Below, piece after piece: positions 1 through 11,400 of a stretch of DNA of 64,000 nucleotides. Made by a program: the position numbers and the translations under genes. The stretch comes from Yponomeuta sedellus (lineage: Eukaryota > Arthropoda > Insecta > Lepidoptera > Yponomeutidae). Position 1 is the first letter of the stretch. Every line of letters begins with the position of its first letter. The notes beneath the pieces were generated by a model. It had not been told where the DNA came from, did no database searches, and worked only from the letters and a program-made list of their open reading frames with translations. The stretch covers positions 14,021,062 through 14,085,061 of the forward strand of contig OW203731.1 in NCBI GenBank assembly GCA_934045075.1, in the 5' to 3' direction.

Positions 1-250
1 GGGAGACATCGCTAAGACTTAGGAGATCTGTTTGACTCAAATTGTGGTGTCTCTCTTAAGACATCTCAATAAACATCAAGCCTTGGATGTATGAGGGAGA
101 CACGAGATTACTTACGAATTAAGTAATTCTAATAGGATTACTTAAATTAATTCGTAATCCGTTGTCTCCCTCATTCGCTCAAGGCTTGCTGATCTCTCCC
201 ATGCAATTATATCTAGCCAGACTTCAAACCCATATTCCTCTTAGAAAGGT
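1..250. repeat. Inverted-repeat (hairpin) element downstream of GRWD1
   Basis: Arms at about 77-130 and 137-188 are imperfect reverse complements sharing CAAGCCTTG, GAGGGAGACA and TTACGAATTAA. The first bases of the window (GGGAGACATC) are also nearly complementary to GATCTCTCCC near 200. It looks like a short foldback repeat of about 200 bp cut by the window edge. No coding potential is seen. From 250 to 543 I see nothing beyond probable GRWD1 downstream sequence. Confidence 0.55.
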
Positions 251-543
251 GTCATCGAAATGATACATCATCATTTTGATATCTACACTTTTCATTTTGC
301 GAAATTATATTAGAATTAGTTTACCATTTTTAACCAAAGTTTGGTATTTAGAAAAGCAATTGTTATGCGCATTGTTGCAGAACTGTCCCCATGGTAGACC
401 AACAATACGGCATTTGGTGAACTTTGCAATGGTGCATACAAAAACCTCTGCAGAAGAATCTTGAGTATTACTAATTTTTTTTCAAAACGATCAAAAATCA
501 TGGCACCAATAATATACCTTTTTAGTTTTTTAAGTTTTTTATT

Positions 544-3500
544 TCATACGCTAATGGTCTTAAATATATTGAATCCCGTGTGGGCCGTGGTTATAATGAC
601 GCCGGGAATTTGCTTGTGCCAATGTAGTTCTTTAATATCTGTCTGTCCTTGATGGATGAATAGCAACTGGGGAGGTAAGTCCTGGAAGAGAAAGATATAT
701 TCCTGGTAAACTTAACAATTATTAGTTGTTGATGACAATGTAATTAAAAAAAAATTCGCGTTTACATGTCCATCGCTAAATCATTCCATTTGTTTAAATT
801 GTCTCTCGGGCAATGTTTATCTATTTTATACATAAAAAATAATTCCTGTACGTTAGTCCTGTACGGAAGTCCAGGGGAAGTTTAAATGGGGCGGTACGAT
901 GTGTCGATGGGGTTAAGTTTCAATATGCACGATGGAGCCATAGCGCAATAAAAAGTTTGTCATTGTGTCGTGTTTCGATGGGAGATGTGGAAAGCGCGCC
1001 TCTGAATACCTTAACGATTAGTGCTTTATTCATTTATCTACCTTTAATTCTTCATCCACGACCTCTTCATCGTCCCGTTCAACGGCCAAATCCCACAGTG
1101 CCACTTGATTGTCCTCCCCAGTGGTAGCCAATACGCTCGGCTCCGAGTAATGCCACTCAACAGACGTCACGGGCGCGGTATGGTGCTTGAACGTGCCCAC
1201 CGGAGTACTCGTTGTGAACTGCCGTAAATCCCAAATGTGGAGGAAGCCGTCGTCACCGCCTATAATAGAGGATTGGTGCTATCGATTACGTATTGCTGTG
1301 TGGAATTATAGGTTTGGTCGAGGGGTAGTTTAATTTAGATAGCTTATGTTTCTCAGATACTATTGAATTCTCAAAAAATTACCAGCTGTTCGATATGATG
1401 GCTAAGATCAAAGGTATATGATACACATACTGGCAGATTTCGAATCGAGAATTTTACCAAGTGAAAACATCATTCTGTTTTCGTTCCCTTACAGAACAAT
1501 ACTTAAAAGACTCCCTAAAGGAACAAATACCATACAAACATGGTTTGGTTTTATTTTCAAACAACAAAGTATAGTGCAAAGTCACAGTTTCATTTAATTG
1601 TATTTGTGTTTTGCTATTTTTGTACAATAAATTAAATTATTTGTCAATATGTTTGGAGGACACAAAACAAGGAGATGGTGCTCAAAATAGTGACTATGTT
1701 ATACTAAGTAAAACTTTATAAATAATAAATAAGCAGCTAGGAAAATTGTAGTTATAGAATTTTAATATGTCATCTAAAGAGACCAATTTGTGTTATACTT
1801 ACACAAAAAACTTTTTCTGAAGATGCTTTAGGCGTAAAAAATCATAAAAATTATTTTCGTAATGTCTACGATTATATTACTGGGAAGAACAGAGGCAGTG
1901 CTTACCACTGGCGATGAAAGGTTCCTTGCCATTCCAAGAGATTACATTGATATCACTCTGGTGCGCGTTTTCTGCCGTCAACATGCACGCTTTGTGTGGA
2001 GCAGCTCGCGTGTCCCATATCCTAATCGTTTTGTCTACTGAACATGAGGCTAAGACGTTTCTGTAACAGAGGGTCTAAATTTTAGACAGCCTGCCACTTC
2101 TAACAGTACAATAACTTCTGGTCATTTTCCGGATTTTTTTCTTATTAATCTTACTGAAGTTTGCTTCAGTAAGATTTGTCATGATCATGGCAAGTGGCTT
2201 TGTCGTGTTGTCTAGTATTAATAGAGACGCGTTGTCGTAGAGTGTTGAAGTCCCAACTTCCACAGTGCATGAATTTGCATGCACAGTGCACAAACCACAA
2301 AATTTCTTACAACCAGCATACAACAGTTAACAGAGACAAAGAAATCAACAGGCTGATGAAGTGTCACTGACTTTGACAAAAGAGAATGAGTTACATCAAC
2401 GTGAGAACTGCATCATCAACCAGAATAACTCAGAACAAAACAAAACATCTCATTATGATTCGTAGAACCAAGCTGATTGCAGATTCTAAATTGAGAAGAA
2501 AAACTATATTCTGGTTGCTAATAAAATTGTACCTTTCATTTGGCGACCACTGTAAGTCTTCTACAGAGCTTGTATGTCCTATGAGGGGCCTCTGGTCAAC
2601 ATCCCATGTGCCAGCTTCATTTGGCTTCCATATGTGGATGTCTCGCCTGCAATCCCCTGTTGCTAAGACCTACAGAGGACAAAAATTATGTTACTGACTG
2701 TGATGTCACAATTTGTTAGCTGTAATTTTATGAGCTTTACCTAAAAAAAAAAAATTTAACTGTTTATTTCATAGAAAAAAAAGTATACAAAAGTTTTCTT
2801 GTTCTGGAGGCTAAAAATCTTTCATACAAGATTATAATGCTTCCAGAGGTTGCTCTATATCAGAAAATAAATTTTACAAAGCAAAGCAAAGTAAAAGTGT
2901 TGAAAGTTTTGGAGATGCGTTCTCTTTGGAGAGCAATCCAGCACATGACGTGAGTGACGCTCGTGTTTATAAATATTCGTTTGTCTACAATAAAGTCAGC
3001 TGGTGCTGTTTTCGAGTATTTGGTTCGTATTACTTCTGTGCGTAGCTCTGCTGGAGTCCAAATATTACAATAGGCTCGAAGGACCAAATGTTACGGAATG
3101 GACTGTATAAAGAAGGAAACTGATGGAAAACGGGTAAAAAGTAGTATAATATGAAAATAACACAAACAATGGGCAATGAAAATGGTGACGGAAACAATAT
3201 TACAGCATGAGTGACATGAGAGAGAAAAGTCAAACGAAAAAATATACAGAATTATAAAATAGTTCCAAGGAGTCTTCAACATCATGTTACGGAATGGACT
3301 GTATAAAGAAGGAAACTGATGGAAAATGGGTAAAAAGTAGTATAATATGAAAATAACACAAACAATGGGCAATGAAAATGGTGACGGAAACAATATTACA
3401 GCATGAGTGACATGAGAGAGAAAAGTCAAACGAAAAAATATACAGAATTATAAAATAGTTCCAAGGAGTCTTCAACATCCCGGTGATAGATTGAGATTGA

Positions 3501-5790
3501 TATAGAATGTAAATATAGGTTATTGGATATGGATTTACATTTTATACATTATTGTTTATTGTTCTTGTAATGGTTAATTTATTTGCTTACTTGTTTATCT
3601 ACTTAAGGGTGGGTGAATCTTCAAAACTGTTAAGGGTACCTTAGAGATTAAGGGTGCGTGTACCAAATATGCTCATTTAACCATAAGTGATTATTGTGTT
3701 CCTTCACTGTACGTACACTATCGCATGTGATGGATTGAGGGTGCGTTTTGGAGATGCGTTCTCTTTGGAGAGCAATCCAGCACATGACGTGAGTGACGCT
3801 CGTGTTTATAAATATTCGTTTGTCTACAATAAAGTCAGCTGGTGCTGTTTTCGAGTATTTGGTTCGTATTACTTCTGTGCGTAGCTCTGCTGGAGTCCAA
3901 ATATTACAATAGAAAGTGCCAAGGAACATTATACAAACAAGTGATAATATTAAAGTATATTATGTTCTATATATGTAGTGAGGTATTAATATTTTAGAAA
4001 CCTATTCTAATACCATCTAATCAGTCAGACAGATTTTAGGCGCCATAATTGAACTGAACTCATATCGAGCCTTTGTATGTCCCCTCTGCTGAAGCATGGG
4101 TCTCTTCCTGAATCACAGGAAGGCCATACTCTCCCATGGGGGCCAAGCCTGGTTTGGTGGAGGATTGGAAAACAGTGATGAGTGATGAACAGGCCTAACT
4201 GTCAAAGTTATCATAATTTTGAAACTATAAAATCGATCTACATCAGCCCAATGTACTGTTCCAAGCTCATCACCCATTTTATTCGAAATTCTAAAATTTC
4301 ACATTGCAAGACTACTTACTCCAGGCTCAGTGGGGCACCAGTCCATGCCAAATCCCTCTTGCTGATGCCCATTGAATGAATACACTGGCTTCACAGGGTT
4401 TGTAACTGTTTCTAAATTATAGCGCTCTAGTACAGTTGGTTCATCCACTGCTTGTAGTTGTTGCGTCACATTCCAGATGTCTACTCGGCCCAGCTCTGAC
4501 CAGGTGGCAGCCAGCACTGAGTTTTTGTAGTTTGTTGACTAGAAATCAGGTAAAGAAAAAGAAAAGTAAGAAGGGACCTAAAAGCATGTACACACAGCAC
4601 AATATTAATGTCAATATCTATAGTGATAAATTTAAAACAAATTCAGTCACTTATTTCAGGGAAAATTCTAAATATAAACAAGGCCCTTGAAATTAAGAGT
4701 AACACTCATTACAAGAACGGAAAAACTCAGAAATGTAAAGGTTCAAAAGCCGTTGACCGTACCCGAAAACCATTAGTCTAAATAATCAATCAAAGGTTTC
4801 GGGATAAATAAACAAATTGTGAAATAGCAAGTAAGTTAAACTTACTCTTATTCTATTAACACATCCTTGGTGTTTAATAAAGGCAAAGCTCATGTAGGGC
4901 TTCTTTTCCTCGTCCTCATCTTCATCATCACCTTCGGACTCTGACTCCTCATCATCTGGCTTCAAGGTCTGATGCAGGTTTGACATTTTTATCACTATTA
5001 CACTGAAACAACAACAAGTTAACAAAGTATCATTTTAATTACTTAAATTGAGTCGTCACCTATGATCTTACTATTTTTATGGTCAGGGTGTAGCAAAGGG
5101 TGTGCAAGGGAAAAAAATACTTAAAAAAAATAGGGTCCCCCTAACCCATTCTTTTTATAGTTTTAATCAAAGGGGGGCATCACAATGAGCAACTTTGCCC
5201 CCTAAAAAAATCTCTAAATTAAATATTGCAGATTTTACAGGCGATTTAAATTTTATATGTGCTTCACCTTAAATATTTAATAAATCAACCATAAATCTTA
5301 AATATTAAATTTAGAGATTTTTTTAGGGGGAAAAGTTGCTCATTTTGATGCCCCCCTTTGTTTAAAAATATAAAAAGAAGGGGTTACGGGGACCCTATTT
5401 TTTTTTTTGCAAAAAAATTCCACCCATGCCGGGATTCGAACCCGCGACCTCTGGCTATCCGTACCTAGGATCCGCTATGACTTACTTATTCAAATGTGCA
5501 CTAGACGCTTGTGTACCAGCCACCATGTAAGCAGTCATAGGGTACGAATCTCTGTTTGACCCCAGGTTATCTTGTATCACGTCGAAACTCAAACACGGCG
5601 CACCAGTTTGCGCTTGATGCAGCATCACGTAGGCAGACTGGTCACACACCAGACGTTCGTCCTCTTTCAGTGGTTGACCAGGAAGATAAGTCTTCGGGGC
5701 TTCATCTTCAGCTTCTTCGCCTTCGTCCATGCTGTCGTTTTCGCTCTCTTCCGAACTTGCCTCCATATGTCCCTCGTTGTCGTTTGACAT
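544..5790 (-). CDS. GRWD1: Glutamate-rich WD40 repeat protein GRWD1, 7 exons
   Basis: Exons in transcript order are 5790-5486, 5002-4846, 4538-4320, 2669-2533, 2060-1906, 1259-1042 and 681-544, with GT-AG junctions and consistent phases. They give about 442 aa, against about 446 in mammals. The N-terminus is acidic ([18 protein letters not shown]), followed by [11 protein letters not shown] and a second acidic run at about 120-140. WD repeats follow: [38 protein letters not shown] and [12 protein letters not shown]. The protein ends [10 protein letters not shown], the family C-terminus. Family knowledge: a nucleolar histone-binding chaperone in 60S ribosome biogenesis and chromatin. The start is the ATG before [10 protein letters not shown]; an in-frame upstream ATG opens a nine-residue extension and is less likely. 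An AATAAA signal directly abuts the stop. Intron 4 (2670-4319) holds LTR fragments; intron 1 holds a MITE and a SINE fragment. Confidence 0.93.
2906..3073 (+). repeat. Truncated LTR right end
   Basis: This 168-bp segment is repeated almost exactly at 3745-3912. It contains a TATA-like TTTATAAATA, an AATAAA signal and a GTTTTGGAGATGCG start, and finishes ATATTACAATAG. That layout (promoter, poly(A) signal, terminal ACA) suggests the R/U5 part of a long terminal repeat. It lies 15 bp upstream of the TGTTACGG start of the fuller copy, so the internal region of the element is missing. Confidence 0.5.
3089..3908 (+). repeat. Solo-LTR-like element with internal tandem duplication
   Basis: The segment begins TGTTACGGAATGG and ends ATATTACA, an LTR-like TG...CA boundary, about 820 bp long. 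The left part is a 196-bp direct tandem duplication (3090-3285 and 3286-3479). The right part (3745-3908) matches 2906-3069 and carries the TATA box and poly(A) signal. No gag or pol sequence is present. A 5-bp target duplication could not be confirmed. The duplicated unit creates spurious open frames on the minus strand. Confidence 0.55.
4060..4190 (+). repeat. Fragment of the dispersed repeat also seen at 60950
   Basis: GGTCTCTTCCTG, AAGGCCATACTC, GGGGGCCAAG and TTGGTGGAGGATTG recur in the same order at 60985-61070. It is a short diverged copy within GRWD1 intron 4. The family also flanks the MULE at 10138-10911, where it lies in the opposite orientation. Confidence 0.6.
5131..5397. mobile_element. 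TA-flanked MITE (Tc1/mariner-type ends) in GRWD1 intron 1
   Basis: Arms of about 95 bp are inverted: TAGGGTCCCCCTAACCC on the left and GGGGTTACGGGGACCCTA on the right. They continue through GGGGGCAT and TTTTAGGGGG. Terminal GGGTCCCC is bounded by TA on both sides, consistent with a TA-targeting superfamily. The centre is AT-rich and non-coding, so the element is non-autonomous. Confidence 0.7.
5418..5470 (-). repeat. tRNA-derived SINE fragment
   Basis: AATTCCACCCATGCC and GGGATTCGAACCCGCGACC are shared with 23610-23665 and with the full element at 57674-57904. Read on the minus strand it has a B-box like GGTTCGAATCCC. No complete cloverleaf can be formed. Confidence 0.6.
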
Positions 5791-6810
5791 TTTGGAAGGT
5801 TTGCAGAAATAAAACACCTAAATCTAAAATAATCTGCCGAAAACACGTGGGGATCAAAACTCTGATTTGGCACTAAACTTACATTTGCAAAGATTGATAG
5901 GTAATATGTTTTATAATCATATGATTGATAGTGTAATGTGAACATTTTGTCGCCGCTAGAACTAGCCCTAGTCTGATGAGGGCTTTTCAAAGCGCCATTA
6001 AAAACAAAAAACAGTACCGCAAGTTACCGATAGATGGTGCTGACGTCATATAATATGTCAAAATATACATCATTTAGGAAAACAGTGAGTGCCTATGTTT
6101 TTACAAAAATGCTAAGACAATTCACGTACGTATGTAATGAACAAAGTAAAAATACTTCAAAACTTTCAAATTTCAACAGTTTCGAAACAAAGTTTATCTT
6201 AGATCACAGACTACAAAGAGATGTTTAGGTTATCACAAATAATATTATGTGCGTACAACACAAAACGCGATAAAACGTATGATGGGTGACATTTGTTCTC
6301 CTTGCAGCGCCATCTAGTTTTTTTTTAATGCAATCAACTCACAGCTGTCATTGAAAAACCCTCATTCTCAGGTGGCGTGGCGGTATTACCTAGCTGAGGG
6401 TAGCCAAGTGGTTAGTAAGGTGGCAGGGTGGCCAAGATACAGTACGCCACTTCCGTCTATCCATGACCTCGATGACTTCGTCGTTGGCCGTAATGAGCCG
6501 ATTTCAGCACAAGTTCCAAAAGCAATTCATCGATGGCGCTGACAGGCGTGGCCATAGAAGAACCGGAATACGGCTGTCAAAATTAATCGGTGCTAAGCAA
6601 AATTTGACAGACGTGTCCCTGTTTTTTTATGTGCACGCCTATAAGCGGCATCTATGAAGTGCTTTGGGAATTTGTGCTGAAAACGGCTTATATACTTCTG
6701 CAACATCCTTTGGTTCTACGGGATGTGCAGCCCCTTCGCCCTTGCGTAGCAAAGTATATACATCCATGTTTACAGCAATGTACAGTTTGAGGTGACGGTT
6801 GACTTATTGA
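5791..6810. other. Divergent upstream interval of GRWD1 and PTCD1
   Basis: No coding sequence is supported here; open frames are short and lack splice or homology support. Together with the foldback element and 8351-8461 it separates the two divergent start codons by about 2.7 kb and must hold the GRWD1 promoter. No TATA box is convincing. Confidence 0.5.
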
Positions 6811-8350
6811 TGACTGTACTAGGCGTGATCGTTGCAAAGACGAACCGTTTTATAAGACCGTTTTGTGTTCCGCGATGATAGGACCGTTTTACGTTTCATT
6901 CTAAATTAGAGCCAGCGACTCTAAAGCAGTGCCAGCGTTTGTTCGTCGCGAGAGCAGTCCTTAGATTGTTTGACGCGGATATATCCTTTAATGCTATATT
7001 AATAGAGCCTAGAACTTAATGAGATCATTGCGACGTCGTCGTCGGCTCCTTGCTCGTTCCGTTCGTTTTGGTCTGTGATACAATAAAGTAATCTTTATGT
7101 CTATGATTATTATACAGTCGAATATCGTGTAAAAACACTTATTTTTTCCGATGTTTCGTGATTTCATCTCGTTCGCAAAGCGGTGGTCATTGCTGTGTAT
7201 CTTAATATCGTTGGTATAGCGTCTAATGTCGTTTAGCAATAAATGGCAACGAGTCGCGACGCTCGCTCGCTCGATCGCGCAGCTCGTGGGTGACGGCTAT
7301 TGTTTACATTTTTTCAGTTTGAATTAATGATTTAATGCTACTTACTGATTGTGAATGTTAATTATGTAATTTTGTATTTATTTTTTACTCAAGTTAAAGT
7401 TTAGTTTTAATGTTTAGTCCTAAGCCTGGAAAAGTATGAAGGGAAGTTCATTAATTTAAAGAAAAAAATATTGAAATCGAACGAAAAACGTAACTAGTCC
7501 TCAACCTCATTCCGCAACCATTTCTTTTACTAGTCTTCGAGACGAATGTCGACGAGACGAAACGAGAGTTTCCCTCGTTTGACCGTCCTCTGCGCCTTGC
7601 TCGTTCGCATACAATGAAACCAGTTGCGAACGAGGACCTGTTTTCGTTCCAGAAAAAACGGTTGCGTTTCGTCGTCGAAAAATCAGACAACGACCCACTC
7701 CTAGACTGTACTGTAGAAGTACATACGAAGTTTAGCCCAACGTGTAGAGTTAACAATGAAAATTGATAGTGTACGCTCCCATCCACGTGCATGAACACGT
7801 GTATCAAGCTCCATACACATTTTCATTACAGTCATCTAGGAGTGGGTCGTTGTCCGATTTTTCGACGACGAAACGCAACCGTTTTTTCTGGAACGAAAAC
7901 AGGTCCTCGAAACGGTCCTCGTTCGCAACTGGTTTCATTGTACGCGAACGAGCAAGGCGCAGAAGACGGTCAAACGAGTGCGAACGAGACGAAAATACGA
8001 AACATCGGAAAAAATAAGTTGTTTTAGACGATATTCGACTGTATACTCATAGACATAAAGATTACTTTATTGTTTCACAGACCAAAACGAACGGAACGAG
8101 CAAGGAGCCGAGGACGACGTCGCAATGATCTCATTACGTTCTAGGCTCTATTAATATAGCACTAAAGGACATATCCGCGTCAAACAATCTAAGGACTGGT
8201 CTCGCGACGAACAAACGTTGGCACTGCTTTAGAGTCGCTGGCACTGCTTTAGATTGAAACGTAAAACGGTCCTATCGTCGCGGAACACAAAACGGTCTTA
8301 TAAAACGGTTCGTCTTTGCAACGATCACGCCTACAGTCATCATCAGTAAT
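6811..8350. mobile_element. 1.5-kb foldback DNA element upstream of PTCD1
   Basis: Two long arms are reverse complements. The left arm starts near ATTGATGACTGTA and runs through GGCGTGATCGTTGCAAAG, AAAACGGT-type runs and GCTCCTTGCTCGTTCCG. The right arm mirrors it from about 7820 to 8350. A block of roughly 380 bp (about 7190-7570) is present only in the left arm. The arms contain many CGTTCG/AACGAG motifs. No transposase is seen. The right end lies only about 110 bp from the PTCD1 start codon, so it may supply promoter or 5' UTR sequence. Confidence 0.75.
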
Positions 8351-8461
8351 AAAAAAAAACTACCGCAAAAGATGTTTGTTTTCTGTTTTCGTTTTATTTT
8401 GAGGTTATAATTATTCATTAATTACTTCATAAACTAACTAATTACTTTTGAATACAAAACA

Positions 8462-11400
8462 ATGGCCTTTCGTTCACTTAAATGTTTAAGATTTTTAAAA
8501 ACCGCCAATATTATGTCTAATACTATAAGATGTTTAACTGTAAAAAGTGAAAAGATACGTCCAGACAGGTCCAAAGAATACAAGACCGAAAGCAACCTTA
8601 TTTATCATGAAGATCCAGACAATTTTGGTACACTTTCTCGCAAAGTAATAAACAAAGAAGTAATGGAAGACGATGATGATATAAAAGAAGAACAGTTACA
8701 ACAAACTGCTCCTCTACCTTCCCAGAAACTGACTATCAAGCAATATGCCGATATAATTAAACAATTTATCCAATACAAACGTTTAAAAGAAGCAATAGAT
8801 GTCTTAGAGGTGAGAATGCTCATTCACGATCGAGTGAAACCAGAAAATTACATTTACAACATTCTTATTGGTGCTTGTGCCAATGTTGGGTATACAAAGA
8901 AGGCTTTCAAACTATTCAATGATATGAAAAGAAGAGGCCTGAAGCCCACAGGAGACACTTACACTTGCTTGTTCACAGCTTGTGTCAACAGCCCTTGGCA
9001 TGCTGACGGACTGAAGCGAGCCCACAACTTACGAGAATTGATGATAGAAAAGGCTATTGAACCAAATCTTACAAACTACAACACAATGATCAAGGCTTTT
9101 GGGCGATGTGGCGATTTATCCACCGCCTTCAAACTAGTAGATGAAATGATGTCTAAAAAGATAAAAATCAGAGTTCACACATTTAATCACCTTATACAGG
9201 CATGCATAACAGATAAAGATAATGGATTACGGCATGCATTAATAGTATGGAGGAAAATGTTACAATTAAGGGAAAAGCCTAATATTTATTCTTTCAATCT
9301 TATGCTGAAATGTGTCAAGGACTGTAATTTAGGCTCAATAGAAGACACCCAAGAGTTGATAGGCACTGTTCAGAACACTATTCTAATTGGTACACAAGAA
9401 AAAACCTTGTTGATTGGAAATAAACCCTTAGAACTGTCACATCCAAGTCAGGTGCAGATACCTCACAAAGTTGGGAATGAAACATTAAGAAGTGAAGAAT
9501 TGTCCTATTATGATAAATTACCCGTAAATGTCAAGGATCTGACAGAAACAAAACAATCTGATCATATAAAAATTGAAATTATACATGGAAATAAATTAGC
9601 TAAAGTAGAAAAAAGAGCTCCAAACTTATTGTCCAAGACACCAAACATGGAGGAAGTATTATCTCTGCAGCTAGTGCAAACTGTGCAAGATAAATTCGCA
9701 ATCATAGGAGGCCAAGAAGACTTCCTCAAAGAAATGGCAACATACAATGTGAAACCTGATATCAAAACTTTTACACAAATGCTTATGGTATTGGATGACA
9801 ACAGGGAAGCTGAGGCAAAGTTAATTGAAGCAATGAAAAGTTCAGAAGTTAAAGCAGATATTGGGTTCTACAATCAGCTGATAAAGAAAAGGTGTTTGAG
9901 ATCTGATTATGAAGGTGCAAAGGTAAGTGTAGCACTATTCTAAAACAGCCCATTTTAAGATGATGATTATACTTTTAAATATTCTGTATATTATGAGAAC
10001 TCTCGGTGCACAATTAGTACATACGGCAATAGTTGTTTAATTGAACCTCTTGGTAGACTAGCAACCAATAGCATGCCAATGGTATAACCCGTTTAACTCG
10101 GCGCCTCGAGACTTGACGCCGATCACTACCTTTGAATCCCTTCGGCCGCGTATGATACCAGAGTTTGGTAACCAGTATCATACGAAGAAAAAATGATCGT
10201 CGTCTGATACTGGTATCCAAGTGATAGGATATATTACTTTTCTGATACCCTTCATCATGTTTGGTAACCAGTATCCAGTAAGGAATATAACATTCTGCCT
10301 ATGAAACCAACTCGGCAAAACTTCGAAGATCGCATTCTGTACCTACGCTTATTGTAAAACCCTCGCTTTTTTAAAACATACAAGAAAACAAGGAAATAGT
10401 TCAACTGTGAATCATTTATTACCTACAACCTATTGGAATAAATTGTGAAATGATTTCGATACAATGTCCAACACTAATTTCGTTTACATTTAGCTGAGAT
10501 ATGGCGCCATTTATTTCTTCATCAATTTCTTTGAACTCTCGGCTTAGTTTCGATTTTCTCTTGTATAGGTATATCCCTAACGGTGGTTTCATTTCTATAA
10601 ATATCTAAGAGTTGAGCCAACGCCAGTCTTTTGCGTCCAATATATCTATTAAGGCGACTGTGCCAACCTTCTGTATTATTTGTAGTACGTATTTTAGATG
10701 ATGACCAATGAACATGCACATGACATGCTTATCAGTATCATACGAGGAAATATTAAGTACTCACTTGTAATTGTTTGATATTTTCCCGAGCTGATACTCA
10801 GTTACATAAAACGAAAAATCCCTATCACTTGGATAACAGTATCCGACGACGATCATTTTTTCTTCGTATGATACTGGTTACCAAACTCTGGTATCATACG
10901 CGGCCGAAGGGCTTTGAATCTGGCAGTCGCTAAGGCATGTCAGAGGCCTTGTGGGCGGGTTAATATTTTCTGACAGTAAGGTACATAATATTATAACTAT
11001 AATATTCTATGTTTGCAATAAAAATTTATTCATGTAGCAAACATTTTTATTTTAAAGGACGTAAAACAATTAATAAAAGAAGAAAACGAATTCAGAAAGA
11101 AGAGGTATTCGAAAAACAAAAAACTCAGGGTTCACGAGGATGTGATGACATATGGAGTCCTTGCCATGAGCTGTAAAACGAAAGAAGATGCTATAAAACT
11201 CCTGAACGAAATGAAGGAGAAAAAGCTAAAGTAAGTATTTGATTATTGATGCCTCGGCTGCAAGGTTGGTTGGCATGATGAAACATCGCCATGGCAGAGG
11301 TCGTGGGTTCGATTCCCACTGAGGGACACTGTACAGTTGTACGATTGGCCGCAGTCTGGGTGTAGTTCCACACTTATGAAGTCCTCGCCTCGTTACCAAG

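Noticed and set aside
3030..3478. Repeated minus-strand hydrophobic open frames
   Set aside because: They arise from the 196-bp tandem duplication inside the LTR-like repeat and have no start context or homology.
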